From an uncultured Phycisphaerales bacterium (lineage in GTDB: Bacteria > Planctomycetota > Phycisphaerae > WQYP01): a stretch of 64,000 nt of DNA. The stretch is from NCBI GenBank assembly GCA_903845195.1, contig CAIMWO010000024.1, forward strand, positions 81,545 to 145,544. Reading direction: 5' to 3'. Position numbers and translations under genes: made by a program. Under the pieces are notes generated by a model that saw nothing but the letters and a program-made list of their open reading frames with translations, had not been told where the DNA came from and made no database searches. Positions 1 to 7,787 of this stretch are shown here, in pieces. Each line of letters starts with the position of its first letter. Position 1 is the stretch's first letter.

Positions 1-1677
1 AGCAAGCTTGGCAAAATCAGGGTTGACCATCTCGGTATGGCTGAAGCGGCTGTTGTAGAAAAGCTGCTGCCACTGGCGAACCATCCCCTGGAAATTGTTG
101 TTGAGAATGGCGATCTTCACCGGCAGCTTATACTGCGCAGCCGTGGCGAGTTCCTGTGGAAACATAATGAACGACGAGTCGCCATCGATGTCGATGACCG
201 TCTCGCCGGGTCGGCCGATCTGCGCGCCGATGGCCGCGGGCACGCCAAAACCCATCGTGCCCAGGCCGCCCGAAGAGATCATGCTCCGCGGCTGGCTCCA
301 GCGGATGAACTGCGCCGCCCACATCTGATGCTGGCCGACGCCCGTGGCAAAGATCGCCTTGCCCTGGGTGATGCGGTTGATGGCCTCAATGATCGCCTGC
401 GGCTTGGCCAGCTTGGAATCGTCGCGGTACGTGAACGGAAACTTCGCCTTCCACGCATTGATCTGGTCGAACCACTCCGTGCGCTCCACGTGCTGGATGT
501 GTTCAATAATGTCGCGGAGACACAGCCGTGCGTCACCCACCACAGGAATATCGACCTTCACATTTTTCGAAATCGACGCCGGGTCAATGTCGATGTGAAT
601 GATCTTGGCCTTAGGGGCGAAGAATTTCAGGTTGCCGGTGACGCGGTCATCGAATCGCGCTCCGACGGCAATGAGACAATCAGACTCCTGCACCGCATAG
701 TTGGCATAAGCCGACCCGTGCATGCCGAGCATGTGCAGGGCGCGCGGGTTGTTCTCGTCGAACGCGCCCAGTCCCAGCAGCGTGGTAGTGCAGGGAATAT
801 TCCCCTTGTCCGCAAGCTGCCGGACTTCCTTCCACGCATTGGCCAGCACCGCACCACCGCCCACGTAAAGCACGGGGCGTTTACTCGCATTGATCATCTC
901 CGCAGCCGACTTGGTCATCTTCGAATGACCGAGCACGCGCGGGCGATAGCCGGGCAGGTGAGGCGTATCATCAACCGCTTCTTCAATCTTGCTCGTGGTC
1001 ACGTCCACCGGCAGGTCGATTAGCACCGGGCCGGGCCGTCCGGTGGTCGCAATGACGAAAGCCTCATTGATGATCCGCGGCAAGTCGCGCACATTCTTCA
1101 CCAGGTACGCGCGCTTGGTCACCGGGCGCACAATGCCCGTGACATCCGCTTCCTGAAACGCATCGTTGCCGATCATGTACGTGCGCACCTGCCCGGAGAA
1201 GACGATCATCGGGATCGAATCCATGTAGGCAGTGCCCAGCGCGGTCACGGTATTGGTCGCGCCCGGTCCGGAAGTCACGATCACCACGCCCGGCTTGCCG
1301 GTGGCGCGGGCGTAGCCGTCAGCCATGTGGCCGGCGCCCTGCTCGTGGCGCACGAGGATAAAATTGATCTTGGCATCATAAAGTGCATCGAAAGTGGGAA
1401 GGATCGCGCCGCCCGGATAGCCGAAAGCATCCGTCACCCCGTGCTCAGCAAGCATCTGAATGAGAATTTGCGATCCGGTCTTACCGACGAGACGCGTCGA
1501 GAGTCCCGGGGGATGTCCCATGATGGGCAAGCCGTTGGCATCGACCTTCTTCTCAATGACCTGAAGGTCCGAGACTTGATCGGTGGTGATGGCTTTGTAG
1601 GTAATGGGTGCGGCCGTCTTGGCCGTGGCTGGCGTGGACGTGCCTCCACGTGCCCCGATGGGGGATGCGGTGGTCAT
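1..1677 (-). CDS. ilvB: Acetolactate synthase large subunit, 3' end beyond window
   Basis: First committed enzyme of branched-chain amino acid synthesis: a ThDP-, FAD- and Mg-dependent enzyme that condenses pyruvate into acetolactate or acetohydroxybutyrate. 559 residues are visible and the frame runs off the left edge without a stop. The N-terminal ThDP-binding domain carries RHEQGAGHMADGYAR with the catalytic glutamate; the middle FAD/regulatory domain has GARFDDRVTGN; the C-terminal domain has the ThDP-Mg motif as DGDSSFIMFPQEL (the more usual form is DGDGSF). The first ~45 residues are a low-complexity Ala/Thr-rich extension. The ATG at 1677 is the most upstream in-frame start seen, so a start closer to the TGSQILIQML segment is possible. 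The small subunit ilvN is not in view. Confidence 0.93.
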   Translation of the reverse strand, partial: MTTASPIGARGGTSTPATAKTAAPITYKAITTDQVSDLQVIEKKVDANGLPIMGHPPGLSTRLVGKTGSQILIQMLAEHGVTDAFGYPGGAILPTFDALYDAKINFILVRHEQGAGHMADGYARATGKPGVVIVTSGPGATNTVTALGTAYMDSIPMIVFSGQVRTYMIGNDAFQEADVTGIVRPVTKRAYLVKNVRDLPRIINEAFVIATTGRPGPVLIDLPVDVTTSKIEEAVDDTPHLPGYRPRVLGHSKMTKSAAEMINASKRPVLYVGGGAVLANAWKEVRQLADKGNIPCTTTLLGLGAFDENNPRALHMLGMHGSAYANYAVQESDCLIAVGARFDDRVTGNLKFFAPKAKIIHIDIDPASISKNVKVDIPVVGDARLCLRDIIEHIQHVERTEWFDQINAWKAKFPFTYRDDSKLAKPQAIIEAINRITQGKAIFATGVGQHQMWAAQFIRWSQPRSMISSGGLGTMGFGVPAAIGAQIGRPGETVIDIDGDSSFIMFPQELATAAQYKLPVKIAILNNNFQGMVRQWQQLFYNSRFSHTEMVNPDFAKLA

Positions 1678-2180
1678 AGCGACCTCTTTAGTTCTCGACT
1701 GCCGCTCGACGGGGTAGCCAGGCCCCAGCGCATGCTGGATATAACCCGCGCCCATCCGGGCCGAAGAGTAATGCTAATAGTCTAGTGACTTATCGGTTGG
1801 GAACAAGGGGAAAGTTGACCGAGAAAATACGTATTTATGGATAATTGCGAATGCCAAAGCAGATTCCATAATGCCACCAGCGTGAGAATAAAGAGATCAA
1901 TATGACCATATCTCTGCATGATAAATAGCTTTTATCTAATTATTTCGTCACATTTTGATAGATTATAAGACCTTTTTCTTGACTATCTTGTTAGTGGGGC
2001 TAGTCTTCATGAGGCTTTTTATCTGCTAAGAAAAGCCAGGCCACTGATACCGCAAATCGGCAACAGTGCGCGTTTCCGCTGTGAATCCGTACCACCGCGG
2101 ATGTTGTGGGGTTCAACTTCTCACGATTGCCATTGGAAATCGCCCCGGCGAGTGCCAAGTCATTTCAGAAGGGAGAGAGC
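1678..2180. other. Divergent intergenic region, AT-rich core
   Basis: About 500 bases between ilvB (leftward) and the PEP-CTERM gene (rightward). 1830-1980 is clearly more AT-rich than its surroundings and probably holds the promoters of both genes. On the plus strand TTGACT (1979-1984) and TAGTCT (2001-2006), 16 apart, are a weak candidate promoter for the PEP-CTERM gene, giving a leader of about 170 bases. A 7-base-pair hairpin (GGCTTTT...AAAAGCC, about 2012-2036) follows. I could not match the leader to a known riboswitch and see no credible ORF. Confidence 0.4.
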
Positions 2181-3329
2181 ATGAAACTCACACATGTTTT
2201 GCCCGTCGTTCTGGCCTGCACAGCGTCAAGCCCAAGTTGGGCCGCCATTTCCGAATTCTCTTCTGGCATGACCACGCCGGAGACGATCTCCCTGGCTCCC
2301 GCCGGCTTCGGAACCTATGGCGGTCAATACCTCACTCCCGACTTCATCACACATGACATCTGGGCCATCCCCAGCGGCGGCGGTGCGCCTACCAGTCTGA
2401 CCAAAGTGCCTGCGAACTACATGCTCAATGGCACGTTCCTGCCCGACGGCTATGGAACCTATGGCGGCCAATTCCTCGTTACCGGCTATCAGTCGACGGC
2501 CGCGCCTCTCCCCGACACGGGCGGCAAGCGACTCGCCACGATCTGGGCCGTCAGCGGAACCGGCAACACCCATATCGCCTTCCAGCTTCCCTATGACGCC
2601 TACGGCGCCGACAGCTTGTTCTACAGTGCACTCACAGCCCCGGCGGGATTTGGCACCGTAGGAGGCAAGCTCCTTGCGCTGGGGCGCGGCTATCCCGTTA
2701 CCACCGGTGTCAACCAGGATATGGCGATCTGGGCTTTCGACTCCAACGGCACTGCGACCAAGTTTGCCGGTGGTCTGCCTGGCGCGTGGGCTGGAGCCTT
2801 TGCCCCGGCAGGCTTTGGCAATGTCGGCGGCGAGTTGTTGGTCACAGACTCGGTCAATGGCAACATCTACGCCATCGATAGCGATGGTAACTTCTCGCTC
2901 TTTGCCACGGTCCCGCTCTTAAGCGGCCAGCTCGGCCTGCGACAACTGGCCTTCGCGCCCGCAGGCAGCTTCGGTGACCTCAGTGGCGACCTCTTCGTCT
3001 CGGTGGCCGCATCGACCGTTGGTGGCGGAACCGTCGGCTCGGTGGCGGTGCTTGATGGCACCGGCCAGATGATTGAAGAACTCAAGACCGGCACGGCCCT
3101 CGCGAAGTTCGATCCCCGTGGAATTTACTTCCCCGGCAACGACCAAATCCTTATCGCCGACGCCTCCGATCCGATTCAACTGGCCGCCCGCCTGGACTTC
3201 GGCATCCGCGCTGCCATTCCCGAACCGCATTCACTGGCGCTGCTCGCGCTGGGCATGGCTGCGCTCGTCACACGCCGCCGAAAAATGTACTCGATCACCC
3301 GCGCTGGTTCGTTCACGACAGGCGCGTGA
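2181..3329 (+). CDS. PEP-CTERM sorting domain protein with APAGFG repeats
   Basis: Secreted 382-residue protein. The N-terminus looks like a signal peptide (Lys, then a hydrophobic stretch, cleavage near SWAA-I). The C-terminus has the PEP-CTERM signal: IPEP at about 346-349, a hydrophobic helix and the basic cluster RRRK, so it should be processed by an exosortase in the inner membrane. The mature part repeats a phrase of the type APAGFGxxGGxLL at about residues 39, 88 (variant PDGYGTYGG), 153, 209 and 259, alternating with strands such as IWAI/IYAID, which suggests a beta-propeller-like fold. Start chosen at the ATG after AGAAGGGAGAGAG. Oddity: 14 residues follow RRRK, and the last 17 bases overlap the convergent glycosidase gene. 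Function unknown; no exosortase is nearby. Confidence 0.85.
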   Translation: MKLTHVLPVVLACTASSPSWAAISEFSSGMTTPETISLAPAGFGTYGGQYLTPDFITHDIWAIPSGGGAPTSLTKVPANYMLNGTFLPDGYGTYGGQFLVTGYQSTAAPLPDTGGKRLATIWAVSGTGNTHIAFQLPYDAYGADSLFYSALTAPAGFGTVGGKLLALGRGYPVTTGVNQDMAIWAFDSNGTATKFAGGLPGAWAGAFAPAGFGNVGGELLVTDSVNGNIYAIDSDGNFSLFATVPLLSGQLGLRQLAFAPAGSFGDLSGDLFVSVAASTVGGGTVGSVAVLDGTGQMIEELKTGTALAKFDPRGIYFPGNDQILIADASDPIQLAARLDFGIRAAIPEPHSLALLALGMAALVTRRRKMYSITRAGSFTTGA

Positions 3330-5715
3330 GGCGAATACCATCGCCGGCACGGGTGAGAATGACCAACCGTTCGCCCTCAGTGACCCAGGTTTCTGCACCG
3401 CACTGACAACGAACACCACCCTCCCATGGATTCCGCAGGACCAACTCGCCGCCGGCTTCGCTCGTGATTTCGACCCAGGCGACTCCGCCGTCGTGGAACT
3501 CTGCACTGACGAGGAAAGCGCCAGCCGCACGCAACGTGCGGAAAGCCGCATCGCAATCCTTCGGCCAATTCGGAAAGAGTTGCAGAACGCCGGTAGAGCT
3601 CTGCAGAAGACATTCATTTACCACGGCGGGCAGGGAGAAGTTTTCGAACCAGATCCCCATACGGGCCATGAAATCGAAGTCCATATCGTCGCCGTACCGG
3701 CCGCCCGACTGCCGGCACATGTCGGTGCAGGTGCCGTTGGGCAGCAGCGACAAGCGAACGTGACGCTTGAACCGTTCGAGATCGAGCAAGCCAAGGCGTG
3801 CGGCCTGGAGGTTGAGAAACACGAGATCGTTGCCGCCCTCGTTGCGGTGCTGGCGAAAAGTGTTGCGGCAGATTTCCAACAATTCAGGCGAAGAATGCAG
3901 GCCGTGGTCCTCGCCGGGAAAAACGGTCATGAGGGTATTGGGGGTGTTCTGGACAATGTCGGGATCCTCTCCTTTGACGCTGATGAACACGGTGCCCGAA
4001 TCCGTGTCGGCCGTGGGGTAATCCGCCAGCCGGGGAAGAATCTCGCGTACTTGGGTGAGAAGAGACTCTTCTTCGGTCTCGATCTTCAGAATGCCGCAAG
4101 CTTTGAGGTAGGCGTTAAGTATAAAACGGGTAAGCGTCAGATCGACGATGCAATCGGCATTCTTCCCGAGGCCCGGGGTCAGACCGTAAATCTCCGGCAC
4201 GACGGTCGGAAAAATATGAAACCGATCATCGTGCCACTGCGGTCCGTGGGCGTCGGGCCGTGTGAGATAAGCACAAAGAAATTGCACTGCAAGGCGGATC
4301 GGCCCAAGAGCACGCTCGCGAAGGAACCCGGCATCCTGTGTGTAAAGGAAATGCCACCACAGGCTCTGGACGGTCCACGGCGTCTCGCAGATCTCCCAGC
4401 CCCATGTGGGGACCGGAAATGGCATCATCGACATCTTCACGGGGTAGGCACTGTGCGGAAAGCAGGCGCCCGGCAGCCGGTAGTAGTCACGCGCCCATGC
4501 GCGGCTCACGGGCAGCAGGAAATCGACGAGGTCGACATACGGCAGATGCAGGTCCACGTGGTTCGAGGAAAACGTAGCCCAGAAAGGCTGCTGGGTGTTG
4601 TAGTTCATGTGGTAGTCGCCGTGCCAGGCCGTGCCGATCTTCCTATACGACCAGTTGGCGAAGAGCCCCGGACAGGTGACTCCGGCACGCAGGGAACACG
4701 CCAGAAAGTAAAGATTGCGATACCAGACCCCTTCGAGTTCGGCATCGGCAAAAGAAACACCAGAGCGACTCCAGAAACCACGCCATTCCTGCACAGACTG
4801 GCGGCTGACCGCCGCATAAGCCTCAGAGGTAGCCACCAGCGGAGGATGCTGAGCGCTCAGGTCTGACGCAAGGCCATGGTCGAGTTGGACGCAGGCGTAG
4901 AAAGAATCGGTGTCGACAAGATCGCGTTCCAGTGCATCCGGCAGCACATACTTGCCATGCCAGTTCGGGCGCTGGCGAGCGGTCAGGGCGCTGCTCACCT
5001 TAACACTAAGGCGTACGGCGCGATCATCAGGATGACCATTCTGGGCATCATAGACGTCGGGCTCCGCCGCCGGCAGGATTTGCCGGAAACTCAGGGATCG
5101 CTGTGCTTCATCCACAAGCACGGAATGCTTCGGCATGTCATTGGCCGCTTCGGGATCGGGCAGCAGTCGCACCCGCACGAAGGGCGAGTTGGCGGGCTGG
5201 CCCGCAGCATCAAATACGCCCACCCAAAGCCGATCCGCCGGACGCTCCACAAAGATGCGGGCGAAGCGTTTCTCACCGTGCGCCAGCAGTCGGACTTCAC
5301 AAATGCCGGTGGCAAGATCGAGACTGTGGCCAAGCACCTCGGTGTGGCGCGAATCAAACCCCAGAATCAGCGAGCCGCAGGGAAAAGGGCGCGGATAAGT
5401 CTTGCCATAGTTGGCCGCGGTCATCTGGCAGTATTGGCGAAACCACGCATCATCCTCGAGCCGGGCCAGGGCCGGATCGATGGCGCGGACACGGGCGAAT
5501 ACCTCATCAAAAGTGCCAATCTTTTCCTGATTCGCTTCCGCAATGCGGATGTCCCACACATCATTGTGGCCGAAGCGAATGACCAGCGCATCGGGCCGCG
5601 TGCAGACCACCGCGCCCAGGCCGCCGTTACCAAGGAGAGCCCCAGCAAAGAAATCGATGGCCGGTCCATCATGGGTGATCGGATGCAGACCGGCACGGTC
5701 AAGCGGGTCGATCAT
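3313..5715 (-). CDS. GH95-like glycoside hydrolase (alpha-L-fucosidase-type fold)
   Basis: 800 residues. The N-terminal region (LLGNGGLGAVV...FGHNDVWD, residues ~27-55) is the beta-sandwich that opens GH95-type enzymes. The middle (alpha/alpha)6 barrel contains WHGDYHMNYNTQQPFW at about 340-355, corresponding to the GH95 segment that carries the conserved Asn-x-Asn pair around the active site. The C-terminus is a small beta domain. GH95 enzymes hydrolyse alpha-1,2-fucosides or related galactosides; the substrate here cannot be read from sequence. No signal peptide is evident, so a cytoplasmic location is likely. Its ATG overlaps the hicA stop (ATGA), so it should be translated with the hicBA pair. 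Its 3' end overlaps the convergent PEP-CTERM gene. Confidence 0.75.
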   Translation of the reverse strand: MIDPLDRAGLHPITHDGPAIDFFAGALLGNGGLGAVVCTRPDALVIRFGHNDVWDIRIAEANQEKIGTFDEVFARVRAIDPALARLEDDAWFRQYCQMTAANYGKTYPRPFPCGSLILGFDSRHTEVLGHSLDLATGICEVRLLAHGEKRFARIFVERPADRLWVGVFDAAGQPANSPFVRVRLLPDPEAANDMPKHSVLVDEAQRSLSFRQILPAAEPDVYDAQNGHPDDRAVRLSVKVSSALTARQRPNWHGKYVLPDALERDLVDTDSFYACVQLDHGLASDLSAQHPPLVATSEAYAAVSRQSVQEWRGFWSRSGVSFADAELEGVWYRNLYFLACSLRAGVTCPGLFANWSYRKIGTAWHGDYHMNYNTQQPFWATFSSNHVDLHLPYVDLVDFLLPVSRAWARDYYRLPGACFPHSAYPVKMSMMPFPVPTWGWEICETPWTVQSLWWHFLYTQDAGFLRERALGPIRLAVQFLCAYLTRPDAHGPQWHDDRFHIFPTVVPEIYGLTPGLGKNADCIVDLTLTRFILNAYLKACGILKIETEEESLLTQVREILPRLADYPTADTDSGTVFISVKGEDPDIVQNTPNTLMTVFPGEDHGLHSSPELLEICRNTFRQHRNEGGNDLVFLNLQAARLGLLDLERFKRHVRLSLLPNGTCTDMCRQSGGRYGDDMDFDFMARMGIWFENFSLPAVVNECLLQSSTGVLQLFPNWPKDCDAAFRTLRAAGAFLVSAEFHDGGVAWVEITSEAGGELVLRNPWEGGVRCQCGAETWVTEGERLVILTRAGDGIRLTRLS

Positions 5716-5954
5716 CCAAACAGTTCCTGCAACAGCTGGTCTTTTGTAATCTGGAAATGCGCCGCGACATCACTAACGATGGCATTGAGCGTCCCGATGC
5801 GCAAGGGATTGTGTGCTGGAATGGTGATGTGATGCTCGCCGGCTTGCTGAGTCGTCAATCGCATATGACTGCCTATTTGTCGAGTGATCACGTATCCATA
5901 GGCAGTGAGCACTTTGGCGAGGTCGTGTCCGGAGATGTCGCGGGGAACCCTCAT
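5712..5954 (-). CDS. hicA: HicA-family mRNA interferase toxin
   Basis: 80 residues with the double-stranded-RNA-binding-like HicA (YcfA) fold: an N-terminal VPRDISGHDLAKVLTAYGY helix, then the QIGSHMRL segment with the catalytic histidine in GSH, then HHITIPAHNPLRIGTL. HicA toxins cleave mRNA and are held inactive by HicB. Its start overlaps the hicB stop by 4 bases, and its stop overlaps the next gene's ATG by 4 bases. Antitoxin-first order is seen in many but not all hicAB loci. The full family motif is kept, so the toxin is probably active. Confidence 0.85.
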   Translation of the reverse strand: MRVPRDISGHDLAKVLTAYGYVITRQIGSHMRLTTQQAGEHHITIPAHNPLRIGTLNAIVSDVAAHFQITKDQLLQELFG

Positions 5955-6157
5955 GCCGCAATAACTTCCTCGCGTACAAAATGAAGACGGATCAACTTGG
6001 GACCGGCGCCTTCTTCGAAATGACAGCGAACAGCGTCACGAATACTGGTATGAAGCTCCTTGAGCGAATCGGCTTCCGTGAAGATCGAATGGCCGACGGC
6101 TCGGGCGGTGAAGCCGCCCTCGGGAGATTCTTCGATCAGAAAAATAATCTCATTCAT
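5951..6157 (-). CDS. hicB: HicB-family antitoxin, short form
   Basis: 68 residues from the ATG at 6157, preceded by GAGAGGGCTGGAA. The sequence shows the HicB partial RNase-H-like fold: a first strand (IIFLIEESPEGGFTARA), then SIFTEADSLKELHTSIRDAV and a final strand. It lacks the C-terminal helix-turn-helix or ribbon-helix-helix DNA-binding domain found in longer HicB proteins, so autoregulation by this protein alone is unlikely. It neutralises HicA encoded immediately downstream (4-base overlap). purQ ends only 28 bases upstream, so the pair may ride on the purQ transcript. Confidence 0.82.
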   Translation of the reverse strand: MNEIIFLIEESPEGGFTARAVGHSIFTEADSLKELHTSIRDAVRCHFEEGAGPKLIRLHFVREEVIAA

Positions 6158-6185
6158 TTCCAGCCCTCTCAAAAGGTTCACTGGA

Positions 6186-6995
6186 TTATACCGCAACAGC
6201 AACCGCCTGTTGCTCGCGCACATAAGCGACGGCCGTCTGGAAGATCTGAAGTCCGGCGTTGGTGCCGTGGCCGCGGGTGTAGTGGGGATGATTGACGGCC
6301 TCGGTGATGCGCTCGGGATGCGGCATCAGGCCCAAGACCCGCCCGGTGATATCGCAGATCCCGGCAATGGCGTCGGTGCTCCCATTGGGATTGCCAGGGT
6401 ACGCCGCGGCGGGATTGCCCGCCTCGTCGACATATTGAAAGGCAATCTGATCGTTCGCCTTCAGGGCATCCATGACGGCTTGATCGCGCGTGACGAACCG
6501 CCCTTCGCCGTGGGCGATCGGAACGTCGATCACCGTGCCGGGCTTGATCCACTTGTTGATGCTGCTGACGCTCTGAATGCGCACCCACCGGTCTTCGAAT
6601 TTTCCCGAAGTGTTGTAGGTGAGCGTGGTGGGATGCCAGTCTTCCGCCGCGAGCTGCGAGATGGGGCCGGGCAGAAGGCCGGATTTGACCAGGACCTGGA
6701 AACCGTTGCAGATACCGATGACCAGCTTGCCGTCCGCAATGAACTGGGCGAGCGGGGCTTTCAGGTGGTGAATGAGCTGATTCGCGAGGATCTTCCCCGA
6801 AGCAATGTCGTCGCCATAGGAAAACCCGCCAGGAAAGCCGAGGATCTGAAACTCGGCAAACTGCGTGGGGTTCTTGAGCAGGGCATTGATGTGCAGCGCG
6901 GTGACCGACGCACCAGCCAGCGTGAAGGCGTGCGCCAGTTCCCGGTCGCAATTGGTGCCGGCAGTGCGAAGAAGCAGAACGTTGACTGAGGACAT
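6186..6995 (-). CDS. purQ: Phosphoribosylformylglycinamidine synthase, glutaminase subunit
   Basis: 269-residue class I glutamine amidotransferase that supplies ammonia to PurL in the fourth step of purine synthesis (FGAR to FGAM). The nucleophile is Cys96 in GICNGFQVL, and the His/Glu of the triad lie in MPHPER near the C-terminus. GFPGGFSYGDD, typical of PurQ, is at ~53-63. The ATG at 6995 has GGAG 9 bases upstream; an upstream in-frame extension lacks PurQ similarity. PurL and PurS are not in the window, while purM lies 44 kb away on the other strand. Confidence 0.95.
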   Translation of the reverse strand: MSSVNVLLLRTAGTNCDRELAHAFTLAGASVTALHINALLKNPTQFAEFQILGFPGGFSYGDDIASGKILANQLIHHLKAPLAQFIADGKLVIGICNGFQVLVKSGLLPGPISQLAAEDWHPTTLTYNTSGKFEDRWVRIQSVSSINKWIKPGTVIDVPIAHGEGRFVTRDQAVMDALKANDQIAFQYVDEAGNPAAAYPGNPNGSTDAIAGICDITGRVLGLMPHPERITEAVNHPHYTRGHGTNAGLQIFQTAVAYVREQQAVAVAV

Positions 6996-7065
6996 GGGTA
7001 CTCCATGAAAACCGTCATTATAAATGACCCGAAGGTCATTGACCAATGAGGCGTGTACTACGAAT

Positions 7066-7767
7066 TCAACGGCCAATTGCTTCATTCGGGGACTTGGGAA
7101 TGACCTGCATCTCGCCGACGGGTTGATCACCAATGCCGATCATGGCCGCGTAGTGAATGCGCCAATCGCTGTCGGGCTCATCTTCCCATTCCAGCTTCCA
7201 GTGCGTGACAACCGGGCCGACGGCCGATTCCGTGCGCACGGTAATGTGCGTGACAGCCTGTGTGCCGCCGGGAAGGATTTCAGAAGCGTAATGGGTGATC
7301 GTGTTCTTCTTGATGCCGTAAGTATTAAGCCGGTCGCGAATTTCCGCCTCAGCGTTGGCGGTCTTGAGCACATCGAGCGAGGGAGACTGAAAATCTTTAC
7401 CGAGGTAATGGACGATGGTCGCGATGTCCTGATTGCCGGCGGCTTTGGCGACTGCAGAGTGGGCGATCAGCAGCCGTTCGCGCGGCGTGATGACCACCAT
7501 GTCCAACGCGAACCATGCGATGACCATCGCCACCAGAATCCAGCCGACGCGCACGGCCAAACGGCTCTGCTGGACGCGCCCGATCATGCGAACAACGAGC
7601 GCGGCAGCCAGGAGCGCAATCCACCAGGACCAGTGCTTTTCAAAGAGAATCGCCTGAATATGCAGCGGCAGGCCCGCAGGCGCGCGGAAGGCCGCCAATG
7701 CAGCCCCGACAGATGTCGTGGTTTCCGCGATACTTGGTAAACTGCCTGACAATAAGAGCAGGTGCAT
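7066..7767 (-). CDS. Membrane protein with NTF2/SnoaL-like periplasmic or cytoplasmic domain
   Basis: 233 residues. Two transmembrane helices at about 45-65 (WSWWIALLAAALVVRMI) and 72-92 (VGWILVAMVIAWFALDMVVI) are followed by a soluble domain of ~130 residues with the alternating helix/strand pattern of NTF2-like folds: helix NQDIATIVHYLGKDF, then strands ITHYASEI, AVTHITVRTE, VVTHWKLEWE and WRIHYAAMIG. Such domains bind small ligands or act as adaptors; no function can be named. The ATG has GGGAG upstream. Its start codon lies only 20 bases from the divergent maf start, so each promoter must lie inside the other gene. Confidence 0.7.
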   Translation of the reverse strand: MHLLLLSGSLPSIAETTTSVGAALAAFRAPAGLPLHIQAILFEKHWSWWIALLAAALVVRMIGRVQQSRLAVRVGWILVAMVIAWFALDMVVITPRERLLIAHSAVAKAAGNQDIATIVHYLGKDFQSPSLDVLKTANAEAEIRDRLNTYGIKKNTITHYASEILPGGTQAVTHITVRTESAVGPVVTHWKLEWEDEPDSDWRIHYAAMIGIGDQPVGEMQVIPKSPNEAIGR

Positions 7768-7787
7768 AGGGACTCCCAGGGACGGGT

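Noticed and set aside
37..1023. Long plus-strand frame opposite ilvB
   Set aside because: Antisense to a clear acetolactate synthase; its translation has no family features and is Arg/His-rich, as expected of a shadow frame in GC-rich DNA.
2010..2180. Possible riboswitch in the leader of the PEP-CTERM gene
   Set aside because: Small hairpins are present, but I could not match a conserved core such as that of c-di-GMP riboswitches.
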